In this document: piece after piece, positions 1-7,113 of the stretch
How the letters are laid out: the number at the start of each line of letters is the position of its first letter
How positions within the stretch are numbered: position 1 is the stretch's first letter
From: Vampirovibrionales bacterium
Lineage (GTDB): Bacteria > Cyanobacteriota > Vampirovibrionia > Vampirovibrionales > JAGQHJ01
Assembly (NCBI GenBank): GCA_025451145.1
Contig: JANWKX010000066.1
Location: 1-10,008, forward strand
DNA length: 10,008 nt
Direction: 5' to 3'
Notes under the pieces: generated by a model
What the model saw: only the letters and a program-made list of their open reading frames with translations
Told to the model about the DNA's origin: nothing
The model's database searches: none
Made by a program: the position numbers and the translations under genes

Positions 1-1170
1 GGGATAATTACAAATGTGCATACACCCGGTTTCCGTTTGCCACCAGGTGTCATGAAAAATCTTATTATAGACCTTCTTACCCCACATCAGGGCTTCCGGG
101 TTCAGGGGTTCACCGACACTGAGTAAATGCCTTAAATGACTCAGATCATAGCGGGTAACAATTTCATCACCAGCCTTCATGAGCATCCGAATGGCTGTGG
201 GAGCCGTATACCATACCGTGATTTTCTGATCCTGGAGGATCTGATACCATTTTTCAGCGTTATAAGGGCCTTCATAAACATACGAGGTTACCCCCAAGGC
301 CCATGGACCAAACATCCCGTAAGAAGTCCCCGTGACCCAACCGGGATCGGCAGTACACCAGTAGATATCGGTTTCAGGATGGAGATCCAGGATATACCGG
401 GAGGTAGAAGCATGACCCACCACGGCAAAATGCCGATGAACAGCCCCCTTAGGTTTACCAGTGGTGCCAGAGGTGTAGTGAATAATGCTGTAGTCATCCT
501 GCTGGGTGTAAGAGACCTCAAAGGATTCGGGCATGGTCTTTACCATGTCCTGGTACAGCACCTCATGAGGCTGAGGCGCGTTATAATCACCTTGACGATC
601 CACCACAATGACTTTTTCAACCGAAGGGCAATCCTTTAAAATAGCGTCAATCCGCCCTTTCAATGCGGGTGATGTCACCACAAAACGAGCCTCGCAATCC
701 AGAATGCGATCTTTGATGGCTTCCGGGCCAAAGGCCGCAAACAATGGACCAACAACCGCCTGAGTTTTCAAAGCGCCAAAAACAACAATATAGAGTTCGG
801 GAATCCGTTCCAGGAAGACAAAAACCCTATCCCCTTTTTGAATACCCAGATTTTTAAAAAGGTGCGCCGCCTGGCTGGTTTTACGTTTCAAATCTTCAAA
901 GGTATAGGTTTCCATAGCGCCATTCGTGGCTTCCCAAATCAGGGCTGGGCGTTTCATCACCTCAGGCGGGTGATCATCAATACAAATGGTCGCTTTGTTA
1001 TAGCCGTTGGCCCTGGGCACCCGAATTTCGGTTTCAGCCTGGCTCCAGGTATAGGTATTGAACATTGCCTGGTAATCGGCCATGTTCGGCGGAACATCAA
1101 AAGCCGACAGTGCTGGCTTTTCCAGTGTCGGATAATGGGATTCATTGGATGGTGTCAAAATGGATGACAT
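1..1170 (-). CDS. acsA: Acetyl-CoA synthetase-type AMP-forming acyl-CoA ligase, N-terminal 390 residues (gene runs off the left edge)
   Basis: This enzyme should activate acetate (or a similar short acid) with ATP to an acyl-adenylate and then to the CoA thioester in the cytoplasm. The minus-strand frame is open from the ATG at 1168-1170 to base 1, exactly 390 codons, and its C-terminal part lies outside the window. Seen in the translation are the phosphate-binding motif YTSGTTGKPKG at about residues 232-242, the segment WCTADPGWVTG at about 271-281, a TAPTAIR segment near 323 and the adenylate motif DTWWQTETG at about 374-382. These are standard ANL-superfamily motifs, and WWQTETG is typical of acetyl-CoA synthetases. 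The start is supported by a strong Shine-Dalgarno sequence, GGGGAGGAG (1178-1186), 7 nt upstream. It has its own putative promoter, 81 bp after the AI-2E family gene. The short N-terminus suggests the compact AcsA form rather than the longer Acs form. Substrate could be propionate or another short acid; the family call is secure. Confidence 0.9.
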   Translation of the reverse strand, partial: MSSILTPSNESHYPTLEKPALSAFDVPPNMADYQAMFNTYTWSQAETEIRVPRANGYNKATICIDDHPPEVMKRPALIWEATNGAMETYTFEDLKRKTSQAAHLFKNLGIQKGDRVFVFLERIPELYIVVFGALKTQAVVGPLFAAFGPEAIKDRILDCEARFVVTSPALKGRIDAILKDCPSVEKVIVVDRQGDYNAPQPHEVLYQDMVKTMPESFEVSYTQQDDYSIIHYTSGTTGKPKGAVHRHFAVVGHASTSRYILDLHPETDIYWCTADPGWVTGTSYGMFGPWALGVTSYVYEGPYNAEKWYQILQDQKITVWYTAPTAIRMLMKAGDEIVTRYDLSHLRHLLSVGEPLNPEALMWGKKVYNKIFHDTWWQTETGCMHICNYP

Positions 1171-1200
1171 AAATCGTCTCCTCCCCGATACATATTCCCA

Positions 1201-1229
1201 ATCATAACGGAATCCTCTGAAGCTGGCGA
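1201..1229 (-). promoter_or_regulatory. Putative sigma-70-type promoter for the acetyl-CoA synthetase gene
   Basis: On the minus strand a -35-like TCGCCA (1224-1229) is separated by 17 bp from a -10-like TATGAT (1201-1206). Transcription would begin near 1194 and leave a leader of about 24 nt holding the strong ribosome binding site. The -10 matches 5 of 6 and the -35 4 of 6 consensus positions. Its placement in the only gap before the gene supports the call, but it rests on sequence alone. Confidence 0.4.
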
Positions 1230-1251
1230 GTTCAGCCCGCACCCAGGAAAA

Positions 1252-2508
1252 TCACGCAGGCTCTTCCCCCCAGTGATGTTGAAAGAACTGAATGGACACA
1301 TTGACCATACTGGCCAGAGGAATGGCAAATAGAAAACCGAGAAGGCCCATTGCCTTGGCACAAACCAGCAAGGACAGAATCACAATCACCGGATGCAACC
1401 CCATCACATGGCCCATGATCTTCGGGGCGATCCAGACATCTTTAATCAGTTGAAACAAAGCAATCAACGCCACAATGGAGAAAAATGTTGCTGGTGTCAG
1501 GGATTGCAGGACAAAAATCCAGGGTAAAAAGCCAATCCATGCCCCCACCACAGGAACCAATTGGGCAATGGCGAAAAAAGTCCCCAGAAACATTGCATAA
1601 GGCACCCCAAGAGCGGTGCTGATGAGAATCAGGTAAGCCCCGGTCACAATCCCTAAAATCACCTGCCCCTTGATAAAGCCAAACATCACGTTATGCAGGC
1701 TGGAAAGAAAATAATCGGCTGGCTGCTGGACATCCGAAGGCAGCATTTCAATAAAGCCCGTCTTCAGCTTAGGGCCATCCAACAGAAAATAAAACACCAG
1801 AACCAGCCCCGTCAGGGTATAGATTAACCCCTCAAGCGTCTTCCCAAATAAATGAAGTAAATCGCTAAAGGCTCGTCCCAAATGCTGTTTTAGGAACGTA
1901 TTGAATCGGTTGGACGTTGAGAAAACCCGTTCTCGAATCACATTTTTTTCGTAAACAGAAAGCTTCGGAGCTTCTACGCCGGAAAGCCCTTGGGCCGCCG
2001 GGGCAATAAGTTTTCCTTGATCTACCGGTATGCCTTGCTCCTGGGCTTCCAGAAGTTTAACCTCCTGGTGAAAGTAACTTTGGGTAACGGGCAGACTTAA
2101 AAGCCAGTCTTCGCCAACATGAACGTACCTGGGAACTTGAGAGGAGAATTCGTTTAACTGTCTTAAGGCCACCGGCGTAAAACGCAGGCTCATAATCACT
2201 GTGATCAGGAAAAAGATCAGGTAAACCAATAGGATAGAAACAGTACGAGGTGTGGACTTTGGAATACGATTTGTCCAAGATGGCCATTTCCGACCACGCG
2301 ACAGCTTGCCTCCGAACCAACGCAAAGCCGCCTCAACCACATTGACAGGCGCTAGGAGCAAATAGGTGACAATCAAAGCAAGCCCCAAGAGCACCATGAT
2401 TTGAAAAAAATAATGCCCCACTTTTAGAAACAGCCATGTCAGGACCGTAAAAGCCAGCATCGTCAAGCTGAGCTTAAAGAGCTTATCCAGCGTCGAAACC
2501 CGATTCAC
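1252..2508 (-). CDS. AI-2E transporter / PerM family polytopic inner-membrane protein
   Basis: The 418-residue protein belongs to the AI-2E exporter-like (PerM, UPF0118) family, whose members have been linked to autoinducer-2 export, Na+/H+ antiport or unknown transport. The substrate here cannot be told. Hydrophobic segments lie at about residues 12-30, 34-55, 88-108, 223-243, 277-300, 305-330, 337-358 and 370-400, the usual eight-helix layout. Family landmarks seen are YFLLDGPKL near 240-248, GFIKGQ near 277-282, PVVGAWIGFLPW near 319-330 and the C-terminal PKIMGHVMGLHP. Between the third and fourth helices lies a soluble stretch of about 110 residues, partly low in similarity to anything I recognise. 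Translation starts at GTG (2506-2508), preceded by GAGGAG with 8 nt spacing. The gene lies 124 bp after prmC with its own putative promoter, so it is probably a separate transcription unit. Confidence 0.88.
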   Translation of the reverse strand: MNRVSTLDKLFKLSLTMLAFTVLTWLFLKVGHYFFQIMVLLGLALIVTYLLLAPVNVVEAALRWFGGKLSRGRKWPSWTNRIPKSTPRTVSILLVYLIFFLITVIMSLRFTPVALRQLNEFSSQVPRYVHVGEDWLLSLPVTQSYFHQEVKLLEAQEQGIPVDQGKLIAPAAQGLSGVEAPKLSVYEKNVIRERVFSTSNRFNTFLKQHLGRAFSDLLHLFGKTLEGLIYTLTGLVLVFYFLLDGPKLKTGFIEMLPSDVQQPADYFLSSLHNVMFGFIKGQVILGIVTGAYLILISTALGVPYAMFLGTFFAIAQLVPVVGAWIGFLPWIFVLQSLTPATFFSIVALIALFQLIKDVWIAPKIMGHVMGLHPVIVILSLLVCAKAMGLLGFLFAIPLASMVNVSIQFFQHHWGEEPA

Positions 2509-2538
2509 AGGCTGAACTCCTCAGGTAGAAGTGAATAC

Positions 2539-2566
2539 ATTTTATTCTAGCACTGTCTCTGGCCAA
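2539..2566 (-). promoter_or_regulatory. Putative promoter of the AI-2E family gene
   Basis: On the minus strand a -35-like TTGGCC (2561-2566) is followed after 16 bp by TAAAAT (2539-2544). An overlapping alternative is an extended -10, TGC plus TAGAAT (2544-2552). Either would start transcription about 20-30 nt upstream of the GTG start codon. The call rests on motif match and position in the 124-bp gap after prmC. I see no clear rho-independent terminator for the upstream operon in this gap. Confidence 0.4.
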
Positions 2567-2632
2567 TGCCTTGCGATAGGCAGAAACATCCGATAAACAC
2601 AGGAGCCTCACACCAAATCGGGTTCCAAGCCT

Positions 2633-3499
2633 TTAAGAGGACGATACGCCTGATATTTCAAGCCTTAAAATACGCTCGATGCCGCCATAATCTTTTATTA
2701 ATCGCGCAGAGAAACCCAGGGATTGGGCAATGGATTTGACCATAGGCCCTTGCCCCATGGCAATCTCAACCAAAGCCAAGCCAGAAGGCCTTAAGTGCGC
2801 CTGAATCTCCATCAAGAGCGTCTCGAAAAACCGTTCCGGGGAATCTGGTGTAAACAAGGCCATGGCCGGCTCCTGAAGCACTTCCAGGGCCAGAGAAGTT
2901 CGATCCTCAGGGGCAATATAGGGCGGATTGCTCAAGATAAGGTCAAAAGAAGCCTCTGGGACCGGCTCAAACCAGGATCCTTGGTAAAATTCAATCTCGG
3001 CGTGATGTGCCTTGGCATTGGCCTGGGCAACGTCCAAAGCCTCATGCGAAATATCCACCGCTGAAACGACAAGGGATGGCATAGCAGCCTTCAGGCTCAC
3101 GGCAATGCAGCCGGAGCCAGTGCCAAGATCAATGGCGTTTTGAACAGGGGCCGTTTTGGCAAATTCAATGGCTGCTTCCACCAACAGCTCTGTTTCCGGT
3201 CTCGGAATCAACACCGCGGGGGTCACGTGAAACGATCGTCCCATGAAGGCCGCCTCCTTCAATAAATACTGTATGGGAAGACGCTCATTGACCCGCAGAG
3301 ATAAGGCCATTCTTAAATTTTGGAAGGCGGCATCTTCATCATGAATTTCCAGATCAGGATGAAGCCATTGCTGCTCAATTGAAATCTCCAGGAAATGGGC
3401 TAACAATTGGTTTCGCTCAGCCGTTCGCTGCTGAGGATTTTCGATAATCGGCAGCAAAGTTGCCTCAATTAAATCTTTCAAAGCCTCCAGTCGGATCAT
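2633..3499 (-). CDS. prmC: Peptide chain release factor N5-glutamine methyltransferase PrmC (HemK)
   Basis: PrmC transfers a methyl group from S-adenosylmethionine to the glutamine of the GGQ motif of release factors RF1 and RF2, which increases termination efficiency. With the ATG at 3497-3499 the protein has 288 residues, the usual family length. Seen are the helical N-terminal domain, the linker motif LIPRPETE (about 97-104), the SAM-binding DLGTGSG (about 124-130), an acidic strand end AVDIS (147-151) and the catalytic NPPY (191-194) that holds the substrate glutamine. The frame is open 24 codons further upstream, but that part lies inside the glycosyltransferase gene and has no family counterpart. 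The chosen ATG forms an ATGA overlap with the stop of that upstream gene, so translation is probably coupled; no strong Shine-Dalgarno precedes it. In many bacteria prmC follows prfA, but no release-factor gene is present here. Confidence 0.95.
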   Translation of the reverse strand: MIRLEALKDLIEATLLPIIENPQQRTAERNQLLAHFLEISIEQQWLHPDLEIHDEDAAFQNLRMALSLRVNERLPIQYLLKEAAFMGRSFHVTPAVLIPRPETELLVEAAIEFAKTAPVQNAIDLGTGSGCIAVSLKAAMPSLVVSAVDISHEALDVAQANAKAHHAEIEFYQGSWFEPVPEASFDLILSNPPYIAPEDRTSLALEVLQEPAMALFTPDSPERFFETLLMEIQAHLRPSGLALVEIAMGQGPMVKSIAQSLGFSARLIKDYGGIERILRLEISGVSSS

Positions 3500-4557
3500 C
3501 TGTCCGAAGAGGCCATGGCCGTTCTTGAGGGCTGATCCAGAAATTGCTGAACCCCCTGAGCAATATCCCAAGCCGTTAATCCCTCCCGACAGAGGTTATG
3601 CTCACAGACCTTGGGCAAGCAAGGCCGACACGTTAAGGTTTTATTGGTTACGGGGATAAAGCGTCCATCATAGGGGTAGGGACGCCATTGCTTTTCATTG
3701 GTCGGGCCATAAATCGCCACAATATTGGATGTTCCTGCCGCCGCTGCCAGGTGGACCGGAGCCGAATCCAGGCTAAACAGAACCTGGGCTCTCTGAAGCA
3801 GGACATAGCTTTGAGACAAAGTGGTTTTTCCGCATAGGTTTTCAAGTACAATGCCTTGGGCCTTAAAAAAGTCATAATAGGCAGCATCCTGGGCCGTTCC
3901 TATCGCCAAAATCCGAAAATTAGAGTCCTGAAGCTTTTTAAGCGCCGGTAAAAACCGATCCGGAGCCATGGCTTTTTCTCGTGAGGCACTGGTCGCATGA
4001 AAAACAGCAATTGAACGTTGCGTGTCCCCGAGAGAAGCCTCTTCAAGACTTCGCTCAACCACTTTAACATCCTCTTCTGAAGGCCAAAGCTCAAGAAATT
4101 CATCATGGGGCAACAATCCCAACGGTGACAAGAGATTCAAATAAGTCTTCACTTGAGGGATATCCGTATCCAATGGCGGAAACGGCACCGTCTGATCCAG
4201 AAAAAGCCCACACCGTTTAAAACCAATGGGCTGAAACAACCGCTGTTCATCATATCCAATCAGGCGCTTAATGCCAGCTTGCTTAAGCATAAAAGCCTGG
4301 GTCAGGCTTCGGCGAAGCAAGAAGCCAATATCATACGGGTTTTTACGCAAGATTTTAAGAAGCTGAATCTTGGATTTAGGCTCCAAAATGATGCGGCTGA
4401 CATAAGGACAGTTCTCAAATAAGGATTGAAGTGTCTGCGGAATGAGGATATCGACCTCGGCATGAGGAAAATGATGTTTGATATTCCTAAGCAAGGGAAT
4501 GGTTAAAACACAATCCCCAATAAAACGTAGCGGAACGACCAGTATCCGAAGTGACAC
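3496..4557 (-). CDS. Glycosyltransferase family 9 protein, ADP-heptose:LPS heptosyltransferase-like
   Basis: GT9 enzymes transfer heptose from ADP-heptose to the growing LPS inner core on the cytoplasmic face of the inner membrane. The 353-residue protein shows the N-terminal acceptor-domain signature (LVVPLRFIGD, residues 6-15). The C-terminal donor-domain signature follows: DSAPVHLAAAAGT (264-276), then IYGPTNEKQWRPY (about 282-294). Four cysteines at 310, 313, 318 and 323 form the CxxC-rich tail often seen in WaaF-like members. The start is GTG (4555-4557), directly ahead of the conserved first strand. GGAGG lies about 14 nt upstream inside the end of the J-like gene, so initiation may lean on coupling across the 8-bp gap. 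The downstream prmC overlaps its stop codon. Which core sugar it transfers cannot be told, and an O-antigen or other glycan role is possible. Confidence 0.88.
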   Translation of the reverse strand: MSLRILVVPLRFIGDCVLTIPLLRNIKHHFPHAEVDILIPQTLQSLFENCPYVSRIILEPKSKIQLLKILRKNPYDIGFLLRRSLTQAFMLKQAGIKRLIGYDEQRLFQPIGFKRCGLFLDQTVPFPPLDTDIPQVKTYLNLLSPLGLLPHDEFLELWPSEEDVKVVERSLEEASLGDTQRSIAVFHATSASREKAMAPDRFLPALKKLQDSNFRILAIGTAQDAAYYDFFKAQGIVLENLCGKTTLSQSYVLLQRAQVLFSLDSAPVHLAAAAGTSNIVAIYGPTNEKQWRPYPYDGRFIPVTNKTLTCRPCLPKVCEHNLCREGLTAWDIAQGVQQFLDQPSRTAMASSDR

Positions 4558-4565
4558 CCTGGGGC

Positions 4566-5084
4566 TTAAGACCTCCGTTTTTGCCTGGTATTTCTGAACT
4601 TAAGAACCCCATACACCATAACAATTAAACTAACCGGGAACAAGACCCCTAAAATTGCCGGAAAGGGCAAGGCCATCAGGGTGGGCTTGAACCAGTAAAA
4701 GATTAAAAAACACACCATTAACATCATGACTGTTTGCCGAAGACTGAGATGGGATTGCTTCGGTATCGCCGGCATTTTCTCCTGGCCTGCCAATAAGGAA
4801 AGACGCGTGGCCTGCCCTAACATGGCATCATATCGACGACGTTCCGCTGAATCCGATAAGACCCCATAGGCTTCCTGAATGCTTTTTAAACGTTCCGTCG
4901 CATAGCGTTTATAGGCTACATTATACAGCTCTGGCTGATACTTCTGTACCAATAGGAGATACGCCTTTTTTAAAACCTCTTGGCTGGCATTCGGAGAGAT
5001 TTCCAAGATCTCATAATAATCAATGACCGGATCCCGCCTCATAAACCTACCATACCCAACCTTCAACACCATCCTCTCACCCAT
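4566..5084 (-). CDS. J-domain-like protein with degenerate HPD motif (QPE) and two C-terminal membrane segments
   Basis: The N-terminal half looks like a DnaJ J domain: DYYEILEISPNAS (about residues 22-34), a helix ending LVQKYQPELYN (45-55), then RLKSIQEAYGVLSDSAERRRYD (65-86). In canonical J proteins the HPD tripeptide between helices II and III stimulates the DnaK ATPase; here it reads QPE (50-52), so classical co-chaperone activity is doubtful. The C-terminal half has two hydrophobic spans (about 117-136 and 141-163) and a basic tail, so it is probably anchored in the inner membrane with the J-like part in the cytoplasm. The start is unsure. The longest frame begins at ATG 5084 without a ribosome binding site, and a TATAAT box overlaps that codon. 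The ATG at 5042, giving MRRDPVIDYYEIL, may be the real start. It heads a close set with the GT9 and prmC genes. Function beyond the fold is unknown. Confidence 0.75.
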   Translation of the reverse strand: MGERMVLKVGYGRFMRRDPVIDYYEILEISPNASQEVLKKAYLLLVQKYQPELYNVAYKRYATERLKSIQEAYGVLSDSAERRRYDAMLGQATRLSLLAGQEKMPAIPKQSHLSLRQTVMMLMVCFLIFYWFKPTLMALPFPAILGVLFPVSLIVMVYGVLKFRNTRQKRRS

Positions 5085-5088
5085 TATA
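5083..5088 (-). promoter_or_regulatory. Consensus -10 box (TATAAT), putative promoter of the J-like/GT9/prmC operon
   Basis: A perfect TATAAT lies on the minus strand in the 122-bp gap after the M23 gene. The upstream -35 region (TTTTCT at 17 bp or TTTCTT at 16 bp) is poor, so the promoter would be weak or helped by an activator. The box overlaps the most upstream ATG of the J-like gene; a transcript from it would begin near 5076 and favour the ATG at 5042. I see no convincing terminator hairpin for the M23 gene in this gap. Confidence 0.35.
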
Positions 5089-5206
5089 CGTATGTGGGAT
5101 TTACAAGAAAATAGCCTACTGCGCTCTAATTTTGGGATCTAAAATAAAGCATGCCATAAACAAGCCTTCTTAAATCAGGTTAGTGGACATTAATAGAGAG
5201 ATAAAA

Positions 5207-6049
5207 TCAACGTCGGCGGGTAAAAAACTCCGGGTTACTGGCCATGCCCTCGTGGACCACTTCATAGTGGAGATGAGGTCCTGTGGAATGTCCAGTACTT
5301 CCCACTTTGGCAATCACTTCACCCTGATGGATTGATTCGCCGACACGAACCAAAAGTTTTGAGCAATGGCCATACTTGGTTTTAACGCCGTTACCGTGAT
5401 CCAAGATAACCAATTGACCATAACCGGATTCCCAACCGGAAAAAACCACGGTGCCATCCGCTGCCGCTAGTATGGGAGCCCCCATGGGCGCTGCAATGTC
5501 TGTTCCTTCGTGCATTCTGCCCCAACGCATCCCAAACCGGGAGGAGACATAGCCGCCCCGCATGGGCCAAAGAAGATTTCTGCCTGAGAAGTGAGGGAAT
5601 GTATGGGCGACGTAGGCATGGCCAATCACAGGTCCTAGTATAGTTTCCTTAGTAGGTGTCGGTTCAACTTCCTCAACGTCAGCCGAGGGGAGTGCCGGTT
5701 GAATCGGTTCTGAAAACAAGGCTTTGATTTTGGCTTCTTCAGGGGAGGTTTTAGGGGGAACCTTGGTCCCATAGACCTCCTGAATGTAGTCAACGGTCTC
5801 ATCAATGGAGGATGCAAGCTTTGAACTATCGGTTACACCACTTAAGGCGCTATTTCTTATCGAATGGGGCGCACCTTTAACAGCCTGATAAACCTCAAAT
5901 GTGGTCACAGGCTTTGCGATGGGAAGGCTGGTATGCGCCAGGGCAATGCTTCCAAAGGCCAATGTACCAACCGTTACAATGGATAAGTTGATTTTAAAGA
6001 GGTGGCTTTGGGATACCACCCAGCTTTCAAGTTTTCTTTTCCAACTCAC
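5207..6049 (-). CDS. Exported M23 (LytM-type) metallopeptidase, probable peptidoglycan endopeptidase or its regulator
   Basis: M23 peptidases cut peptide cross-links in peptidoglycan using one zinc ion, in the periplasm. The C-terminal domain is complete: GRMHEGTDI carries the first zinc ligands (H180 and D184), YGHCSK carries H228, and GPHLHYEV carries H259 and H261 (numbered from the GTG start). All key residues are present, so it is probably active rather than an EnvC-like activator. Before it lies a segment of about 100 residues rich in proline and acidic residues. The start is a choice. GTG at 6047-6049 has GGAG 8 nt upstream and gives a 38-residue signal peptide ending in an Ala-Leu-Ala site. 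The frame is also open to a TTG at 6130 with AGGA 7 nt upstream, which would add 27 residues and bury the hydrophobic segment. I prefer GTG. It is divergent from pdxJ, and the peptidase family is certain. Confidence 0.88.
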   Translation of the reverse strand: MSWKRKLESWVVSQSHLFKINLSIVTVGTLAFGSIALAHTSLPIAKPVTTFEVYQAVKGAPHSIRNSALSGVTDSSKLASSIDETVDYIQEVYGTKVPPKTSPEEAKIKALFSEPIQPALPSADVEEVEPTPTKETILGPVIGHAYVAHTFPHFSGRNLLWPMRGGYVSSRFGMRWGRMHEGTDIAAPMGAPILAAADGTVVFSGWESGYGQLVILDHGNGVKTKYGHCSKLLVRVGESIHQGEVIAKVGSTGHSTGPHLHYEVVHEGMASNPEFFTRRR

Positions 6050-6130
6050 GACCTCTACTCCAATGTTTAAAAGTCCTTGATAGGTTTTCAAAAGCGGGCT
6101 AATCCTCAGCCTGTTGCGGGTTAATGCCAA

Positions 6131-6393
6131 GACCCTATCCTGTCTTACCCAAACAATACTTTGGCGAGTTTAACAAAAAGCGGAGGGAACCACAACCTTA
6201 AAAAGATGATTTTTCAGACAATATGATACTTGGTGAAAAGCCCGTTTAATCAGTCTGATAGGCAGTTGTTGGCAAACCCCTTCGTTAAGGGTATGCTGTG
6301 AAATCAGATGACCTCCAAGGACGCCTTAGGACACACTCATCTTTACAATTTCTTAACATTATAACTGGGATTTTTCAAACAGGTGATTATTAA
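6131..6393. other. Divergent intergenic region between the M23 gene and pdxJ
   Basis: No gene is visible in this region, which extends to 6050 if the M23 gene starts at its GTG. It holds the pdxJ promoter (separate entry) and, on the minus strand, a weak promoter candidate for the M23 gene: TTGTGG (6190-6195), 17 bp, TAAACT (6167-6172). An 11-nt palindrome, ATCAGTCTGAT (6249-6259), lies 9 bp upstream of the pdxJ -35 box, and a CCCTT-CGTT-AAGGG inverted repeat lies inside the pdxJ promoter spacer. Either could be an operator, but nothing in the sequence names a regulator. Confidence 0.5.
6269..6297 (+). promoter_or_regulatory. Putative sigma-70-type promoter of pdxJ
   Basis: TTGGCA (6269-6274) is followed after exactly 17 bp by TATGCT (6292-6297); they match 5 of 6 and 4 of 6 consensus positions. 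Transcription would start near 6304 and leave an untranslated leader of about 90 nt before the pdxJ ATG. The spacer contains the perfect 5-bp inverted repeat CCCTT-CGTT-AAGGG (6278-6291), which places a possible repressor site across the polymerase-binding face. Confidence 0.5.
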
Positions 6394-7113
6394 ATGATTC
6401 TCTTAGGTGTGAATATTGATCATGTCGCAACGGTTCGTAATGCCCGTGGTGGGCTTGAGCCGGATCCTGTCGCAGCAGCTTTGGTTGCAGAAGCCTATGG
6501 GGCTGATGGCATTACGGCCCATCTCAGAGAAGATCGGCGGCATATCCGTGATAAGGATATGAGACGTTTGAAAAACGCCATTAAAACCCGGCTGAATATG
6601 GAAATGGCCGCCACGGAAGAGATGATTGAGATGGCCACCAGCCTAAATCCCCATATGGTCACCTTGGTTCCTGAACGCCGGGAGGAGATAACGACAGAAG
6701 GCGGATTGGATGTCATTCGACATAAACAACCCTTAACAGAAGCGGTAAAGCAGCTTCAGGGTGCGGGCATTCTGGTCAGCCTGTTTGTGGCTCCGGATCT
6801 CGCACAACTGGACGCGTCCTTAGAAACGGGGGCTGAATTTGTGGAGCTTCATACCGGTGAGTATGCCAACGCGTTTTTGGAAAGTCCTGAAGCGGCAGCA
6901 ACCCCCTTAAAGCATCTGATGGAAGCGGGTGACTACTGCCGGGAAATCGGCATCAAGGTCAACGGGGGCCACGGTTTAACCTATGAAAATGTCAAACCGA
7001 TCCTGGCCATTCCTGGGCTCATTGAGCTGAATATCGGCCACAACATTATTTCCAAAGCCATTTTCACAGGAATCGGCCCAGCAGTAGCTGAAATGAAACA
7101 CCTCCTATCTTGA
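6394..7113 (+). CDS. pdxJ: Pyridoxine 5'-phosphate synthase PdxJ
   Basis: PdxJ condenses 1-deoxy-D-xylulose 5-phosphate with the aminoacetone phosphate made by PdxA to form pyridoxine 5'-phosphate, the ring-closing step of the deoxyxylulose-dependent vitamin B6 pathway, in the cytoplasm. The protein has 239 residues, full family length, and shows the hallmark LGVNIDHVATVRNARG at the N-terminus, ITAHLREDRRHI (40-51), NLEM-like NMEMA (68-72), TTEGGLDV (100-107), NGGHGLTY (190-197) and ELNIGH (211-216). The residues equivalent to the family's catalytic His, Glu and His (H43, E70 and H193) are present. The ATG is preceded by AGGTG 8 nt upstream. The gene appears monocistronic; its stop codon lies inside the left arm of an inverted repeat described separately. 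Nothing in the protein looks unusual. Confidence 0.97.
   Translation: MILLGVNIDHVATVRNARGGLEPDPVAAALVAEAYGADGITAHLREDRRHIRDKDMRRLKNAIKTRLNMEMAATEEMIEMATSLNPHMVTLVPERREEITTEGGLDVIRHKQPLTEAVKQLQGAGILVSLFVAPDLAQLDASLETGAEFVELHTGEYANAFLESPEAAATPLKHLMEAGDYCREIGIKVNGGHGLTYENVKPILAIPGLIELNIGHNIISKAIFTGIGPAVAEMKHLLS

Noticed and set aside
136..639. A 167-codon plus-strand open frame opposite the acetyl-CoA synthetase gene
   Set aside because: The opposite strand carries clear ligase motifs in a continuous frame, and this frame shows no domain or ribosome binding site, so it is an antisense shadow.
3500..3571. An upstream extension of PrmC by 24 codons
   Set aside because: It lies within the glycosyltransferase coding sequence in another frame and matches nothing in PrmC, and the ATGA overlap gives a better start at 3499.
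5085..5206. A rho-independent terminator after the M23 gene
   Set aside because: The gap has T-rich stretches on the minus strand but no stem of more than about four pairs directly before them.
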